Assembly (NCBI RefSeq): GCF_001422885.1
Contig: NZ_LMMZ01000039.1
Location: 9,720-73,719 of the forward strand
Direction: 5' to 3'
Origin: Methylobacterium sp. Leaf104
Lineage (GTDB): Bacteria > Pseudomonadota > Alphaproteobacteria > Rhizobiales > Beijerinckiaceae
Length of the DNA: 64,000 nt
The position numbers and the translations under genes are program-made. Under the pieces are notes generated by a model, which was not told where the DNA came from, made no database searches, and worked only from the letters and a program-made list of their open reading frames with translations. Each line of letters opens with the position of its first letter. Within the stretch, counting starts at the first letter, position 1. This document shows positions 40,801-50,430 of the stretch, piece after piece.

Positions 40801-41424
40801 ATGACCCGTGCAGTGGCCATCGTCCGCGACATTTCCGAAGAATCCGCTCCGACCACGCGCTGCCGCATCCTGGCGACGGCCGAGGAAGCGTTTCGGCTGA
40901 TCGGCTACCAGAAGACCACCGTCGCCGACATCGCCAAGACGCTGCGGATGAGTCCCGCCAACGTGTACCGCTTTTTCGAATCGAAGAAGGCGATCCACGA
41001 GGCGGTGATCCAGCGCCTGATGGACGATACCGAGCAGAGGGTGGCGCTGGCTGCCGTGGCGCCGGGCCGGAATGCGGCCCAGCGCATCGCGGGCGTCATC
41101 ACGGTGATGCACCAGGCCTGCGTCGAGCGCTGCGAGGCCAATCCCCGTCTGCACGAGATGGTCGAGGCGGCCATCACCGAGAGTTGGGACGTCTGCCGTG
41201 CCCATGTCGACGCGATCGGCTCGGTTCTGCGCCGCCTGGTCCAGGAGGGCGTGGACACCGGCGAGTTCGAGGTGGCCGATCCGGCCATCGCGGCGGCCTG
41301 CATCCACACCGGTATCATCCGCTACTGCCACCCTGCCCTGGTCAGCCATTACCCCGATGCGGGTGCGCCGCCCGTCGCCGCGATGATCGACTTCCTGCTC
41401 GGAAGCCTACGCCGCAAGGCCTGA
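40801..41424 (+). CDS. TetR/AcrR family transcriptional regulator
   Basis: The 207-residue protein has a textbook TetR N-terminus: TTRCRILATAEEAFRLIGYQKTTVADIAKTL then MSPANVYRFFESKKAIHEAV. A helical ligand domain follows (VITVMHQACVERCEANPRL). No operator-like palindrome was noticed around it and its neighbours do not suggest a target. The adjacent gene is convergent pyrF. Confidence 0.93.
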   Translation: MTRAVAIVRDISEESAPTTRCRILATAEEAFRLIGYQKTTVADIAKTLRMSPANVYRFFESKKAIHEAVIQRLMDDTEQRVALAAVAPGRNAAQRIAGVITVMHQACVERCEANPRLHEMVEAAITESWDVCRAHVDAIGSVLRRLVQEGVDTGEFEVADPAIAAACIHTGIIRYCHPALVSHYPDAGAPPVAAMIDFLLGSLRRKA

Positions 41425-41436
41425 CGCACGCGATTC

Positions 41437-42132
41437 TCAGCGCATCTCCGCGACGATGCCCTGGGCGACCGCGCGGGGGTCTGCCGCCTGGGTGATCGGC
41501 CGGCCGACGACGACGTGGTCGATACCGATCCGCCGTGCCGCGCCGGGCGTCGTCACGCGCTTCTGATCCCCCGCCTCGGTGCCGGCCGGCCGGATGCCCG
41601 GGGTGACGATGGCACGGTCGGCCCCGATGCGGGCACGCACCGCCTGCGCCTCGGCGGCGCTGCAGACGATCCCGTCGATGCCGGCCTCCGCCGCCTGGCC
41701 GGCACGCCGGGCCACGAGGTCGGCCACCGGCAGGGCATAGCCGGCCTCGGCCGCGTCCGCGTCGTCGTAGGAGGTCAGGACCGTCACGGCGAGGATCCTC
41801 GGGCCGTTCGCGCCCCGGCCCCGGATCGCCGCCCGCATGGTCTGCGGATAGGCGTGGACGGTCAGGAAGGTGGCCCCGAGGTCGGTGAGCGCGCGCACCC
41901 CCTCCTCCACGGTGTTGCCGATGTCGTGGAGCTTGAGGTCGAGGAAGACCTTGCGGCCCGAGGCGGCGAGGCGCGGCACCAGGGCGAGCCCGCCCGAATA
42001 GGCCAGGCGATAGCCGATCTTGTAGAAGGTCGCGGCATCGCCGATCCGGTCGACGAGACGCTCGGCCTCGTCGACGGTCGCCACGTCGAGGGCGACGATC
42101 AGGCGGTCGCGCGGGTCCAGCATTGCGGTCAT
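41437..42132 (-). CDS. pyrF: Orotidine-5'-phosphate decarboxylase
   Basis: The 231-residue protein makes UMP from OMP. The catalytic DLKLHDIGNT motif is at 65-74, preceded by LIVALDV and followed by the phosphate-binding TPGIRPAGTEAGDQKR segment and VVGRPI. Length and motifs are standard for the bacterial PyrF. It is 48 nt downstream of a UDG-family gene, possibly co-transcribed. Confidence 0.97.
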   Translation of the reverse strand: MTAMLDPRDRLIVALDVATVDEAERLVDRIGDAATFYKIGYRLAYSGGLALVPRLAASGRKVFLDLKLHDIGNTVEEGVRALTDLGATFLTVHAYPQTMRAAIRGRGANGPRILAVTVLTSYDDADAAEAGYALPVADLVARRAGQAAEAGIDGIVCSAAEAQAVRARIGADRAIVTPGIRPAGTEAGDQKRVTTPGAARRIGIDHVVVGRPITQAADPRAVAQGIVAEMR

Positions 42133-42180
42133 GAATGTCTCCGTCTCCGCGGCGAGCGATCCCGCGCAGGACCCCGCCTG

Positions 42181-42825
42181 TCAACGGGGCGCCATCGCCC
42201 GGGCCACCTCCGCCTTGAGGACGGGCAGCAATTCGGCCTCGTACCAGGGATTGGCCTTGAGCCAGCCGCTGTTGCGCCAGGAGGGATGGGGCAGCGGCAG
42301 CACCCGCGGCGTGCGGGGGCCCGCCAGGATCTCGCGCCAGCGCCGCACGGTGTCGGTGAGACCCGCTTTGGAGCGGCCGAGGTGCCAGGCCTGTGCGTAT
42401 TGCCCGATCACCAGGATCAGTTCGAGGTCGGGCAGGCCGGCGAACAGTTCCTCTCGCCAGCGCTCGGCACATTCCCGGCGCGGGGGCTTGTCGCCGCCCT
42501 TCGCGTCGTAGCCGGGGAAGCAGGCGCCCATCGGCACGATGGCGAGGCGGCTCGCATCGTAGAACGCCGCCTCGTCGAGGCCGAGCCAGTCCCGCAGGCG
42601 GGTGCCCGAGGGGTCCATGAAGGGGATGCCGCTCTTGTCCGCCCGGTTGCCGGGGGCCTGGCTCGCGACGCAGAGCCGGGCCGAGGCGAGGCCCTGGACG
42701 ATGGGGCGCGGCTCCTGCGGAAGGGGCGCGCCGTAGATCGGCGCGTCCCGGCAGATCCGGCAGGCACGCAGGCGCGCCACGGTGGCGTCGAAGGGGGTCT
42801 CGGCCGGCTTGGTCTCGGAGAGCAT
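42181..42825 (-). CDS. Uracil-DNA glycosylase superfamily protein
   Basis: The 214-residue protein belongs to the UDG superfamily. The motif A region is ASQAPGNRADKSGIPFMDPSG and the C-terminal motif is LPLPHPSWRN. A C-x2-C pair (CRIC) near residue 22 recalls the iron-sulfur type, but the other two ligand cysteines of family 4 are not evident. Uracil excision is plausible but untested for this subgroup. It precedes pyrF by 48 nt on the same strand. Confidence 0.85.
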   Translation of the reverse strand: MLSETKPAETPFDATVARLRACRICRDAPIYGAPLPQEPRPIVQGLASARLCVASQAPGNRADKSGIPFMDPSGTRLRDWLGLDEAAFYDASRLAIVPMGACFPGYDAKGGDKPPRRECAERWREELFAGLPDLELILVIGQYAQAWHLGRSKAGLTDTVRRWREILAGPRTPRVLPLPHPSWRNSGWLKANPWYEAELLPVLKAEVARAMAPR

Positions 42826-42886
42826 GATGCCCTCCGAGATAGGCGGCGCCCGCGCTTCGGACGAGGGGCCGCGTCGTCGCTCCGGC

Positions 42887-45094
42887 TCAGGCGCCCTTGA
42901 GGCCGCTGAGGTCGAGGGGCAGCGAGCGCAGGCGCTGGCCGGTGGCGGCGAAGATCGCGTTCGAGATCGCCGGGGCGATCACCGGGACGCCAGGCTCGCC
43001 GATGCCGGTGGGCGCGGCGGTGGAGGGCACGATGTGGACCTCGACCACCGGCATCTCGCTCATGCGGGTCGGCTCGTAGGCGTCGAAGTTCTTCTCCTGC
43101 ACCACGCCATCCTTGAGCGTGATCTTGTTGCGCAGGACCGAGGACAGGGCGAAGCCCACGGCGCCCTCGACCTGGGCGCGGATCACGTCGGGGTTGACCG
43201 CGACGCCGACATCCACCGCGGCCACGATGCGGTTCACCTTCACCTTGGCGTCCTCGGCGGTCACGTCCGCCACCATGGCGACGTAGGAGCCGAAGGATTC
43301 GTGCGCCGCGACGCCCAGGCCGCGGTTCTTGTCGGCCGCCTTCTTCGGATCCCAGCCGGCCTTCTCGGCGGCGAGCTTCAGGGTGGCGGAGAGGCGCGGG
43401 GCGCCCCCGAGCAGCCCGAGGCGGTAGGCGACCGGATCGGCGCCGGCCGCATGGGCGAGCTCGTCGATGAACACTTCCATCGCCTGGGCGGTGTGGGTGT
43501 GGCCGACCGAGCGCCACCACAGCACTGGTACGCCCTCGCGGGCGTTATGGACCTCGAAGCGGTAGGCGGGCAGCGCGTAGGGCGTGTCCGAGGCGCCCTC
43601 GACGGTGGTCGCGTCGATGCCCTCCTTCACGATCATGGTCTCGAAGGCGGTGCCGATCATGATCGACTTGCCGATGGTCCGGTGTTCCCAGCCGGTGATC
43701 CCGCCCTTGGCGTCGAGGCCGGCGCGCAGGCGGTGGACCACCATCGGCCGGTAGAAGCCGCCGGCCATGTCGTCCTCGCGGGTCCAGACGAGGTGGATGG
43801 GCGCCTTGCCGCCGGTGGCGCGGACGATCGAGGCGGTCTCGGCGAAGTAGTCGGCGCTCGGCGTCGCGCGCCGGCCGAAGGAGCCGCCGGCCCATTGCGT
43901 GTGCAGCCGGACCTTGTCCGTCGTCACGCCGAGATTGGCGGCCACCACCGCCTGCTCGATCGTCTGGAGCTGGCAGCCGGCGAAGACGTCGTAGGTGCCG
44001 TCAGAGGCCTTCTCGATGGTGGCGTTGAGGGGCTCCATCGCCGCGTGGGCGAGGTAGGGGAAGGTGAACTCGGCCTCCAGCACCTTGGCCGAGCCGGCGA
44101 TCGCGTTCGCTGCATCGCCCTTCTTCGAGGCGACGAGGCCCGGCGTCTCGAGGCGCTTCCGGTGATCGGCCAGGATCGCGTCGGACGAGCGCGTCTCGGC
44201 CGCGCTGTCGTCCCAGGTGACCTTGAGCGCGTCCCGGCCCTTCATGGCCGACCAGGTATCCTTGGCGAGGACGGCGACGCCGGTGGGGATCGTCACCACG
44301 TCGACCACGCCCGCCACCGCGCGGGCGGCCTTGTCGTCGACGCTCTTCACGGTGCCGCCGAAGCGCGGCGAATGGGCCACCACCGCGGTCAGCTGTCCGG
44401 GGCGGCGAATGTCGAGGGAGTAGATCGCCGTGCCGTCGGTCTTGGCCGCCGAATCGACGCGCGGCACCTTCTTGCCGATGAGGGTGAACGCGCTCGCCTC
44501 CTTGAGGCGCGGTTCCTTCGGCACCGGCTGGGCGGCGGCGGCTTCGGCCAGTTCGCCGAAGCGGGCCTGCCGGCTCGAGGCCGCGTGGCGCACCGTGCCG
44601 GATTCGACGGTGATCTCGGAGGCCGGGACCTTCCACCGCTCGGCGGCGGCCGCCACCAGCATGGCGCGGGCGGCCGCGCCGGCCTTGCGCAACTGGACCC
44701 AGGAATTGGCGATGGCGGTGGAGCCGCCGGTGCCCTGGACGGGGCCGAAGGCGAAGTTGTTGTAGAGCGTGGCATCGGCCGGCGCGAAGGTCGTGCGGAT
44801 GGTGGCCCAGTCCGCGTCGAGTTCGTCGGCCAGGATGGTGGCCAGCCCGGTCGTGTTGCCCTGGCCCATGTCGAGGTGCTTGATCACCACCGTCACGGTG
44901 TCGTCGGCGGCGATCCGCACGAAGGCGTTCGGCATCGGCGGCAGGCCCGAGAGGTCGGGGCCGGCGGCGGCCTGGGCGAACTTCGCCGGATCGAGGGTGA
45001 AGCCGATGACGAGCGCCCCGGCGGCCACGGTGGCGCCGCCCAGGAAGGCGCGGCGGGATGGCACGGGCGGGGTGGCCTGACGGACCTTCAGCAT
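42887..45094 (-). CDS. Molybdopterin-binding large subunit of a xanthine-dehydrogenase-family oxidoreductase
   Basis: The 735-residue protein is an IorB-type molybdenum hydroxylase subunit. A twin-arginine signal (SRRAFLGGATVAAGALVIG, residues 13-31) predicts Tat export. The Mo-cofactor segments are visible, including GPVQGTGGSTAIANSW, HTQWAGGSFGRR, RSVGHTHTAQAMEVF and the catalytic-glutamate motif GIGEPGVP near the C-terminus. The gene 64 nt upstream encodes its 2Fe-2S partner. No FAD subunit is present, as in the isoquinoline-oxidoreductase/aldehyde-oxidase two-subunit enzymes, which pass electrons to a cytochrome. The substrate is unknown. Confidence 0.9.
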   Translation of the reverse strand: MLKVRQATPPVPSRRAFLGGATVAAGALVIGFTLDPAKFAQAAAGPDLSGLPPMPNAFVRIAADDTVTVVIKHLDMGQGNTTGLATILADELDADWATIRTTFAPADATLYNNFAFGPVQGTGGSTAIANSWVQLRKAGAAARAMLVAAAAERWKVPASEITVESGTVRHAASSRQARFGELAEAAAAQPVPKEPRLKEASAFTLIGKKVPRVDSAAKTDGTAIYSLDIRRPGQLTAVVAHSPRFGGTVKSVDDKAARAVAGVVDVVTIPTGVAVLAKDTWSAMKGRDALKVTWDDSAAETRSSDAILADHRKRLETPGLVASKKGDAANAIAGSAKVLEAEFTFPYLAHAAMEPLNATIEKASDGTYDVFAGCQLQTIEQAVVAANLGVTTDKVRLHTQWAGGSFGRRATPSADYFAETASIVRATGGKAPIHLVWTREDDMAGGFYRPMVVHRLRAGLDAKGGITGWEHRTIGKSIMIGTAFETMIVKEGIDATTVEGASDTPYALPAYRFEVHNAREGVPVLWWRSVGHTHTAQAMEVFIDELAHAAGADPVAYRLGLLGGAPRLSATLKLAAEKAGWDPKKAADKNRGLGVAAHESFGSYVAMVADVTAEDAKVKVNRIVAAVDVGVAVNPDVIRAQVEGAVGFALSSVLRNKITLKDGVVQEKNFDAYEPTRMSEMPVVEVHIVPSTAAPTGIGEPGVPVIAPAISNAIFAATGQRLRSLPLDLSGLKGA

Positions 45095-45158
45095 GGGTGG
45101 CTCCAGTTCAGACGCGCGATTCAGACAATCAGGGGGTCGTTGCGGGACGGGCCGGGGC

Positions 45159-45614
45159 TTAGGCGAGGGTTCGCGCCGCCTCGTGGATCGCCGCGCGGAT
45201 GCGCTGGTACGTGCCGCAGCGGCAGACGTTGCCGTCCATGGCGCCGTCGATGTCGGCATCGGTCGGCTTCGGGTTCTCGGACAGGAGCCCGATCGCCGAC
45301 ATGATCTGGCCGGACTGGCAGTAGCCGCACTGGACGACGTCGAGGCCGCGCCAGGCGGTGCGCACCGCCTCGGCGACCTTGCCGGAGACACCCTCGATGG
45401 TGGTGATCTTGGCCGTGCCGATATCCCCGATGCGGGTCTGGCAGGCGCGGACGGGCTGACCGTCGAGATGGACCGTGCAGGCGCCGCACTGGGCGATGCC
45501 GCAGCCATACTTGGTGCCGGTCTGGTTGAGGTGGTCGCGCAAGGCCCAGAGGAGCGGCATCTCCGGGTCCGCATCGACCTCGTGGGAGACCCCGTTGACG
45601 GTGAGTTTCAGCAT
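45159..45614 (-). CDS. (2Fe-2S)-binding small subunit of the molybdenum hydroxylase
   Basis: The 151-residue protein has two iron-sulfur domains. The plant-ferredoxin type has Cys 38, 43, 46 and 58 (YGCGIAQCGACTVHLDG). The helical second cluster has Cys 96, 99, 131 and 133 (QCGYCQSGQIM and CRCGTY). It relays electrons from the Mo site of the large subunit. The two genes form an operon in the usual small-then-large order. Confidence 0.95.
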   Translation of the reverse strand: MLKLTVNGVSHEVDADPEMPLLWALRDHLNQTGTKYGCGIAQCGACTVHLDGQPVRACQTRIGDIGTAKITTIEGVSGKVAEAVRTAWRGLDVVQCGYCQSGQIMSAIGLLSENPKPTDADIDGAMDGNVCRCGTYQRIRAAIHEAARTLA

Positions 45615-45906
45615 CCCGGCCTCCCGATCGCAGTTTGGAACGACGCTAATCGTTGCCGCTGCGTAACCATGTGCGGAAGCACACCCTGGCAGACCGGATG
45701 CCCTCCGCGCACAGCGGAACGGTGCCGTGGCGGAACCGCGCGAATTCGTGTTCACGGCCGGGGCGCATGACCCGGATTCCGACAATCCGCTCGGTTCCGG
45801 CAGGCGCTTCTTAACAAATCCGGCGCAGTCTCGAAGCGGTTGTATCCCGGCCTCTCGGCGGTCCCGATCCCGACCACGACGCCTCCTCCGACTCCTCAAG
45901 ACGGTG

Positions 45907-47442
<1,536 letters not shown>

Positions 47443-47447
47443 GGGCC

Positions 47448-48485
47448 TCAGCCGGCGCTGCGCTTCGAGACCCCGGCCTGGGCGAAGGTCGCCATGTCCC
47501 GGTGGCAGGCGAGCGCCCCCTTGAGGAGCCCGAGGGCCAGGGCCGCGCCGGAGGCTTCGCCGAGACGCATGCCGAGGGCCAGCAGCGGCACGAGGCCGAG
47601 GCGCTCCAGCACGTCCGCATGCGCGCCCTCCGCCGAGACGTGCCCGGCGAGGCAGTGATCGAGGAGCGTCGGGTCGAGGCGGTGCAGGATGGCCGCGGCC
47701 GCCGTCGCCACGTAGCCGTCGAGGACGACCGGCACGCGCTGCAGCCGGGCCGCCAGGATCGCCCCCGCCATGGCGGCGATCTCGCGGCCGCCGAGCCGCG
47801 CCAGGATCTCCAGGGGATCGTCGAGATGGCCCGCATGGTGCGCCAGGGCCGCCTCCACGGCCGCGACCTTGCGGGCGAGCCCCGCGGCGTCGACCCCCGT
47901 GCCGCGCCCCACCCAGTGCGCGGCCTCGCCCCCGTAGAGCGCCGCGTAGATCGCCGCCGCGACGGTGGTGTTGCCGATGCCCATCTCGCCCAGCGCCAGG
48001 CAGTCCGTGCCGGCGGCCACCGCCTCCATGCCGAACGCCATGGTGGCGACGCAGGCCTTCTCGTCGAAGGCGGCCCCGGTGGTGATGTCGCCCGTGGGCA
48101 TGTCGATGGCCAGGTCGAACACCTTGAAGCCGAGGCCGTAGGCGGCGCAGATCTGGTTGATCGCCCCGCCGCCGGCCGCGAAGTTGTCGAGCATCTGGCG
48201 GTTCACTTCCGCCGGGAAAGCCGAGACGCCGTGGGCGACGACGCCGTGGCTGCCGGCGAAGACGCAGACGAGGGGCCGGTCGAGGGTGGGCTGGCCCTTG
48301 CCCTGCCAAGCGGCGAGCCAGGAGACGAGGTGCTCGAGGCGGCCCAGGGAGCCGGCGGGCTTCGTCAGGGTGGCGTCGCGCTCGGCCACCATCGCCACCG
48401 CGTCCCGGTCCGGACCCGGCAGGGACTCGACGAGGCGGCGGATGTCGCTGAACGGCGTCTCGGTGGCATGCGTCTCGGTCGTCAT
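47448..48485 (-). CDS. cobT: Nicotinate-nucleotide-dimethylbenzimidazole phosphoribosyltransferase
   Basis: The 345-residue protein makes alpha-ribazole phosphate for the lower ligand of cobalamin. Family segments are TKPAGSLGRLEHLVSWLAAWQG, VFAGSHGVVAHGVSAFP, AGGGAINQI, LGEMGIGNTTVAAAI and the C-terminal MRLGEASGAALALGLLKGAL. It is divergent from cobS (101 nt between), and the two act in consecutive steps of nucleotide-loop assembly. It is convergent with the sensor kinase with only 5 nt between stops. Confidence 0.97.
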   Translation of the reverse strand: MTTETHATETPFSDIRRLVESLPGPDRDAVAMVAERDATLTKPAGSLGRLEHLVSWLAAWQGKGQPTLDRPLVCVFAGSHGVVAHGVSAFPAEVNRQMLDNFAAGGGAINQICAAYGLGFKVFDLAIDMPTGDITTGAAFDEKACVATMAFGMEAVAAGTDCLALGEMGIGNTTVAAAIYAALYGGEAAHWVGRGTGVDAAGLARKVAAVEAALAHHAGHLDDPLEILARLGGREIAAMAGAILAARLQRVPVVLDGYVATAAAAILHRLDPTLLDHCLAGHVSAEGAHADVLERLGLVPLLALGMRLGEASGAALALGLLKGALACHRDMATFAQAGVSKRSAG

Positions 48486-48586
48486 GAAGCAATTCCGGTG
48501 GCCGGCCCGGCGCCAGGATGGCGGGCCGCCCGTCGCGGGAGCTATAACGATCCGGGCACGGGTGGTGAAGGCGAGGCAGGGTCGCG

Positions 48587-49405
48587 ATGAACGAGGAGGC
48601 CGAAGCCGCCTTTCCGGGCGCCCGCCTGGCCTACGACCTCGCGGGCTGCCTGCGCTTCTATTCCCGCCTGCCCGTGCCGCCCCTGCCCGGCGAGGGCGAC
48701 CCGCACGCGGTTCCGGACTTCCGCACCCTCCCGCGGATGCTGCCCCTGGCGGGCTTCCTCCTCGGCCTGCCCGGCGCGGCGGTGCTGCTCGCCGCCTGGG
48801 GCCTCGGCCTCGGACCCTTCCTGGCCGCCGGCCTCGCGGTGACGGCGGGCGTCCTGGTGACGGGAGCCCTGCACGAGGACGGCCTCGCCGACGTCGCCGA
48901 CGGCTTCGGCGGCGGGACCACGCCGGCCCGGCGCCTGGAGATCATGCGCGACAGCCGCATCGGCGCCTATGGCGGCGTCGCCCTGATGCTGTCGCTGGCC
49001 CTGCGGATCGGCGCCCTGGCGACGCTCCTCGACCGGATCGAGGGCTTGGCCGCTCCGGCCCTGCTCCTCGCCGCCGCGCTCTCCCGCAGTGCCGCCCTGG
49101 CCCCCCTGGCGCTGCTGCCGCCCGCCCGACCTGACGGGGCCGGCGCCGCCGTCGGCCGCCCGAGCAGGGGGACTCTAGCCATTGCCGCCGCCCTGACGCT
49201 CGCCGTCGCCGCGCCGACCTTCCTGTTCGGGCTCCCGCTGCCCGGCCTACTCCTGATGCTCGGCCTCGGCCTCGGCGCATCCCTCGCGGTCACCGCCCTG
49301 GCGCGACGGATGATCGGCGGGCAGACCGGCGACGTCGTCGGGGCCGCGCAGCAGGCGGCCGAGATCGCCGCCCTGGTCGGCCTCCTCGCGGCCATCCCCG
49401 CCTGA
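48587..49405 (+). CDS. cobS: Adenosylcobinamide-GDP ribazoletransferase (cobalamin synthase)
   Basis: The 272-residue polytopic membrane protein joins adenosylcobinamide-GDP and alpha-ribazole. The active-site motif HEDGLADVADGFGGG lies near residue 85 and IMRDSRIGAYGG near 110, followed by several TM helices and the C-terminal GGQTGDVVGAAQQAAE. It is divergent from cobT. The 101-nt intergenic region is too short for a typical cobalamin riboswitch and none was seen. Confidence 0.96.
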   Translation: MNEEAEAAFPGARLAYDLAGCLRFYSRLPVPPLPGEGDPHAVPDFRTLPRMLPLAGFLLGLPGAAVLLAAWGLGLGPFLAAGLAVTAGVLVTGALHEDGLADVADGFGGGTTPARRLEIMRDSRIGAYGGVALMLSLALRIGALATLLDRIEGLAAPALLLAAALSRSAALAPLALLPPARPDGAGAAVGRPSRGTLAIAAALTLAVAAPTFLFGLPLPGLLLMLGLGLGASLAVTALARRMIGGQTGDVVGAAQQAAEIAALVGLLAAIPA

Positions 49406-49456
49406 GCGGCGGCCGGACTTGATCCGGACGCCATGGCCCTGGCATGGACAAGGGCG

Positions 49457-49672
49457 ATGACCCAGCCCCGCCCCAAACCCTCCAGTCCCTGCACGAAGCT
49501 CTGCATCCTCGACGGTTCGACCGGCCTGTGCGAGGGCTGCGGCCGCACCCGCGACGAGATCGCCCTGTGGGGCTCGATGTCGGAGCCCCAGCGCCGGGCG
49601 GTGATGGCCACGCTGGAGACGCGCCTGCGCAGGGCCTTTCCGGCGCGCGCCGCGAGCCCGGCGGCACCATGA
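49457..49672 (+). CDS. DUF1289 protein
   Basis: The 71-residue protein carries the DUF1289 pattern with four cysteines (SPCTKLCILDGSTGLCEGCGRT), likely a small metal site, then EIALWGSMSEPQRRAVMATL. The ATG at 49457 is favoured because it removes an unrelated 8-residue prefix. Its stop overlaps the start of the next gene (ATGA). The function is unknown. Confidence 0.85.
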   Translation: MTQPRPKPSSPCTKLCILDGSTGLCEGCGRTRDEIALWGSMSEPQRRAVMATLETRLRRAFPARAASPAAP

Positions 49673-50358
49673 TTCTCGTCGGACTCGTCATTCTCGGCGG
49701 CGCCCTGGCGGTGCTGCTCCTGTCCGACGACAGCCAGCGCATCGCCGGGATGGAACCGGATCAGTTCGCGCAACTGGCCATGAGCGCGGGCCTGCTCGCG
49801 GTGGTGGCCGCCGGGTTCTGGCACCAGTTCCGCGGCCGGATGAGCGCGAACCTGATGGCCCTGGTGGTCTGGGGCGCCCTCGGTGCCGCTCTGGTCGCCG
49901 GCTACGCCTATCGCAACGAGGCGCGGATCATCGGCGACCGGATGCTCGGGGCGGTGCGGCCCGGCAGCGCGGTCACGGATGCGGACGGAGCGGTGACGAT
50001 CACCCGGCGCGCCGACGGCAATTTCCACGTCCGGGCCGAGGTGAACGGCCAGCCCCAGGGGTTTCAGTTCGACACCGGCGCCAGCTCCGTGGTCCTCACC
50101 GCCGAGAGCGCGGCGTCCCTCGGCATCCGCCCGGCGGAATCCGAGTTCAGCGTCCGGGTCTCGACCGCCAACGGCGTCACCGTGGCGGCCCCGGCCTTCC
50201 TCGACAGCCTGCGAGTCGGCGGCATCGTCGAGCGGCGGGTCCCGGCCCTGGTGAGCCGGCCGGGGGCCCTGCGCGAGAATCTCCTCGGCATGAGTTTCCT
50301 CGACCGCCTCGCCTCCTTCGAGGTCCGCGGCGACCGGCTCGTCCTGCGCGACCGCTGA
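49669..50358 (+). CDS. Membrane-anchored retropepsin-like aspartic protease (TIGR02281 type)
   Basis: The 229-residue protein has two or three N-terminal TM helices (about 1-85) and a C-terminal single-domain aspartic protease. The catalytic aspartate is D135 in FDTGASSVVL, followed by a flap region and LLGMSFLDRLASFEV. As in retropepsins, one domain must dimerise. It is coupled to the DUF1289 gene by a 4-nt overlap. Substrates in bacteria are not established. Confidence 0.9.
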   Translation: MILVGLVILGGALAVLLLSDDSQRIAGMEPDQFAQLAMSAGLLAVVAAGFWHQFRGRMSANLMALVVWGALGAALVAGYAYRNEARIIGDRMLGAVRPGSAVTDADGAVTITRRADGNFHVRAEVNGQPQGFQFDTGASSVVLTAESAASLGIRPAESEFSVRVSTANGVTVAAPAFLDSLRVGGIVERRVPALVSRPGALRENLLGMSFLDRLASFEVRGDRLVLRDR

Positions 50359-50379
50359 GACCCCCGTCCCGAAACGCGA

Positions 50380-50403
50380 GACGCCGCCCCGGAGGACGGC
50401 GTC
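50380..50403 (-). terminator. Short hairpin between the protease and autotransporter stops
   Basis: A 7-bp stem (50380-50386 with 50397-50403) has a 10-nt loop. It lies between convergent stops. No T-run is seen, so the call is weak. Confidence 0.35.
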
Positions 50404-50430
50404 GTGACACCCGTCGCGCGTCGGACCGGT

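Noticed and set aside
42782..45304. 840-residue rightward frame
   Set aside because: It is antisense to the molybdenum hydroxylase large subunit, whose motifs and Tat signal are unambiguous.
48486..48586. Cobalamin riboswitch between cobT and cobS
   Set aside because: The gap is only 101 nt and lacks a B12-box-like sequence.
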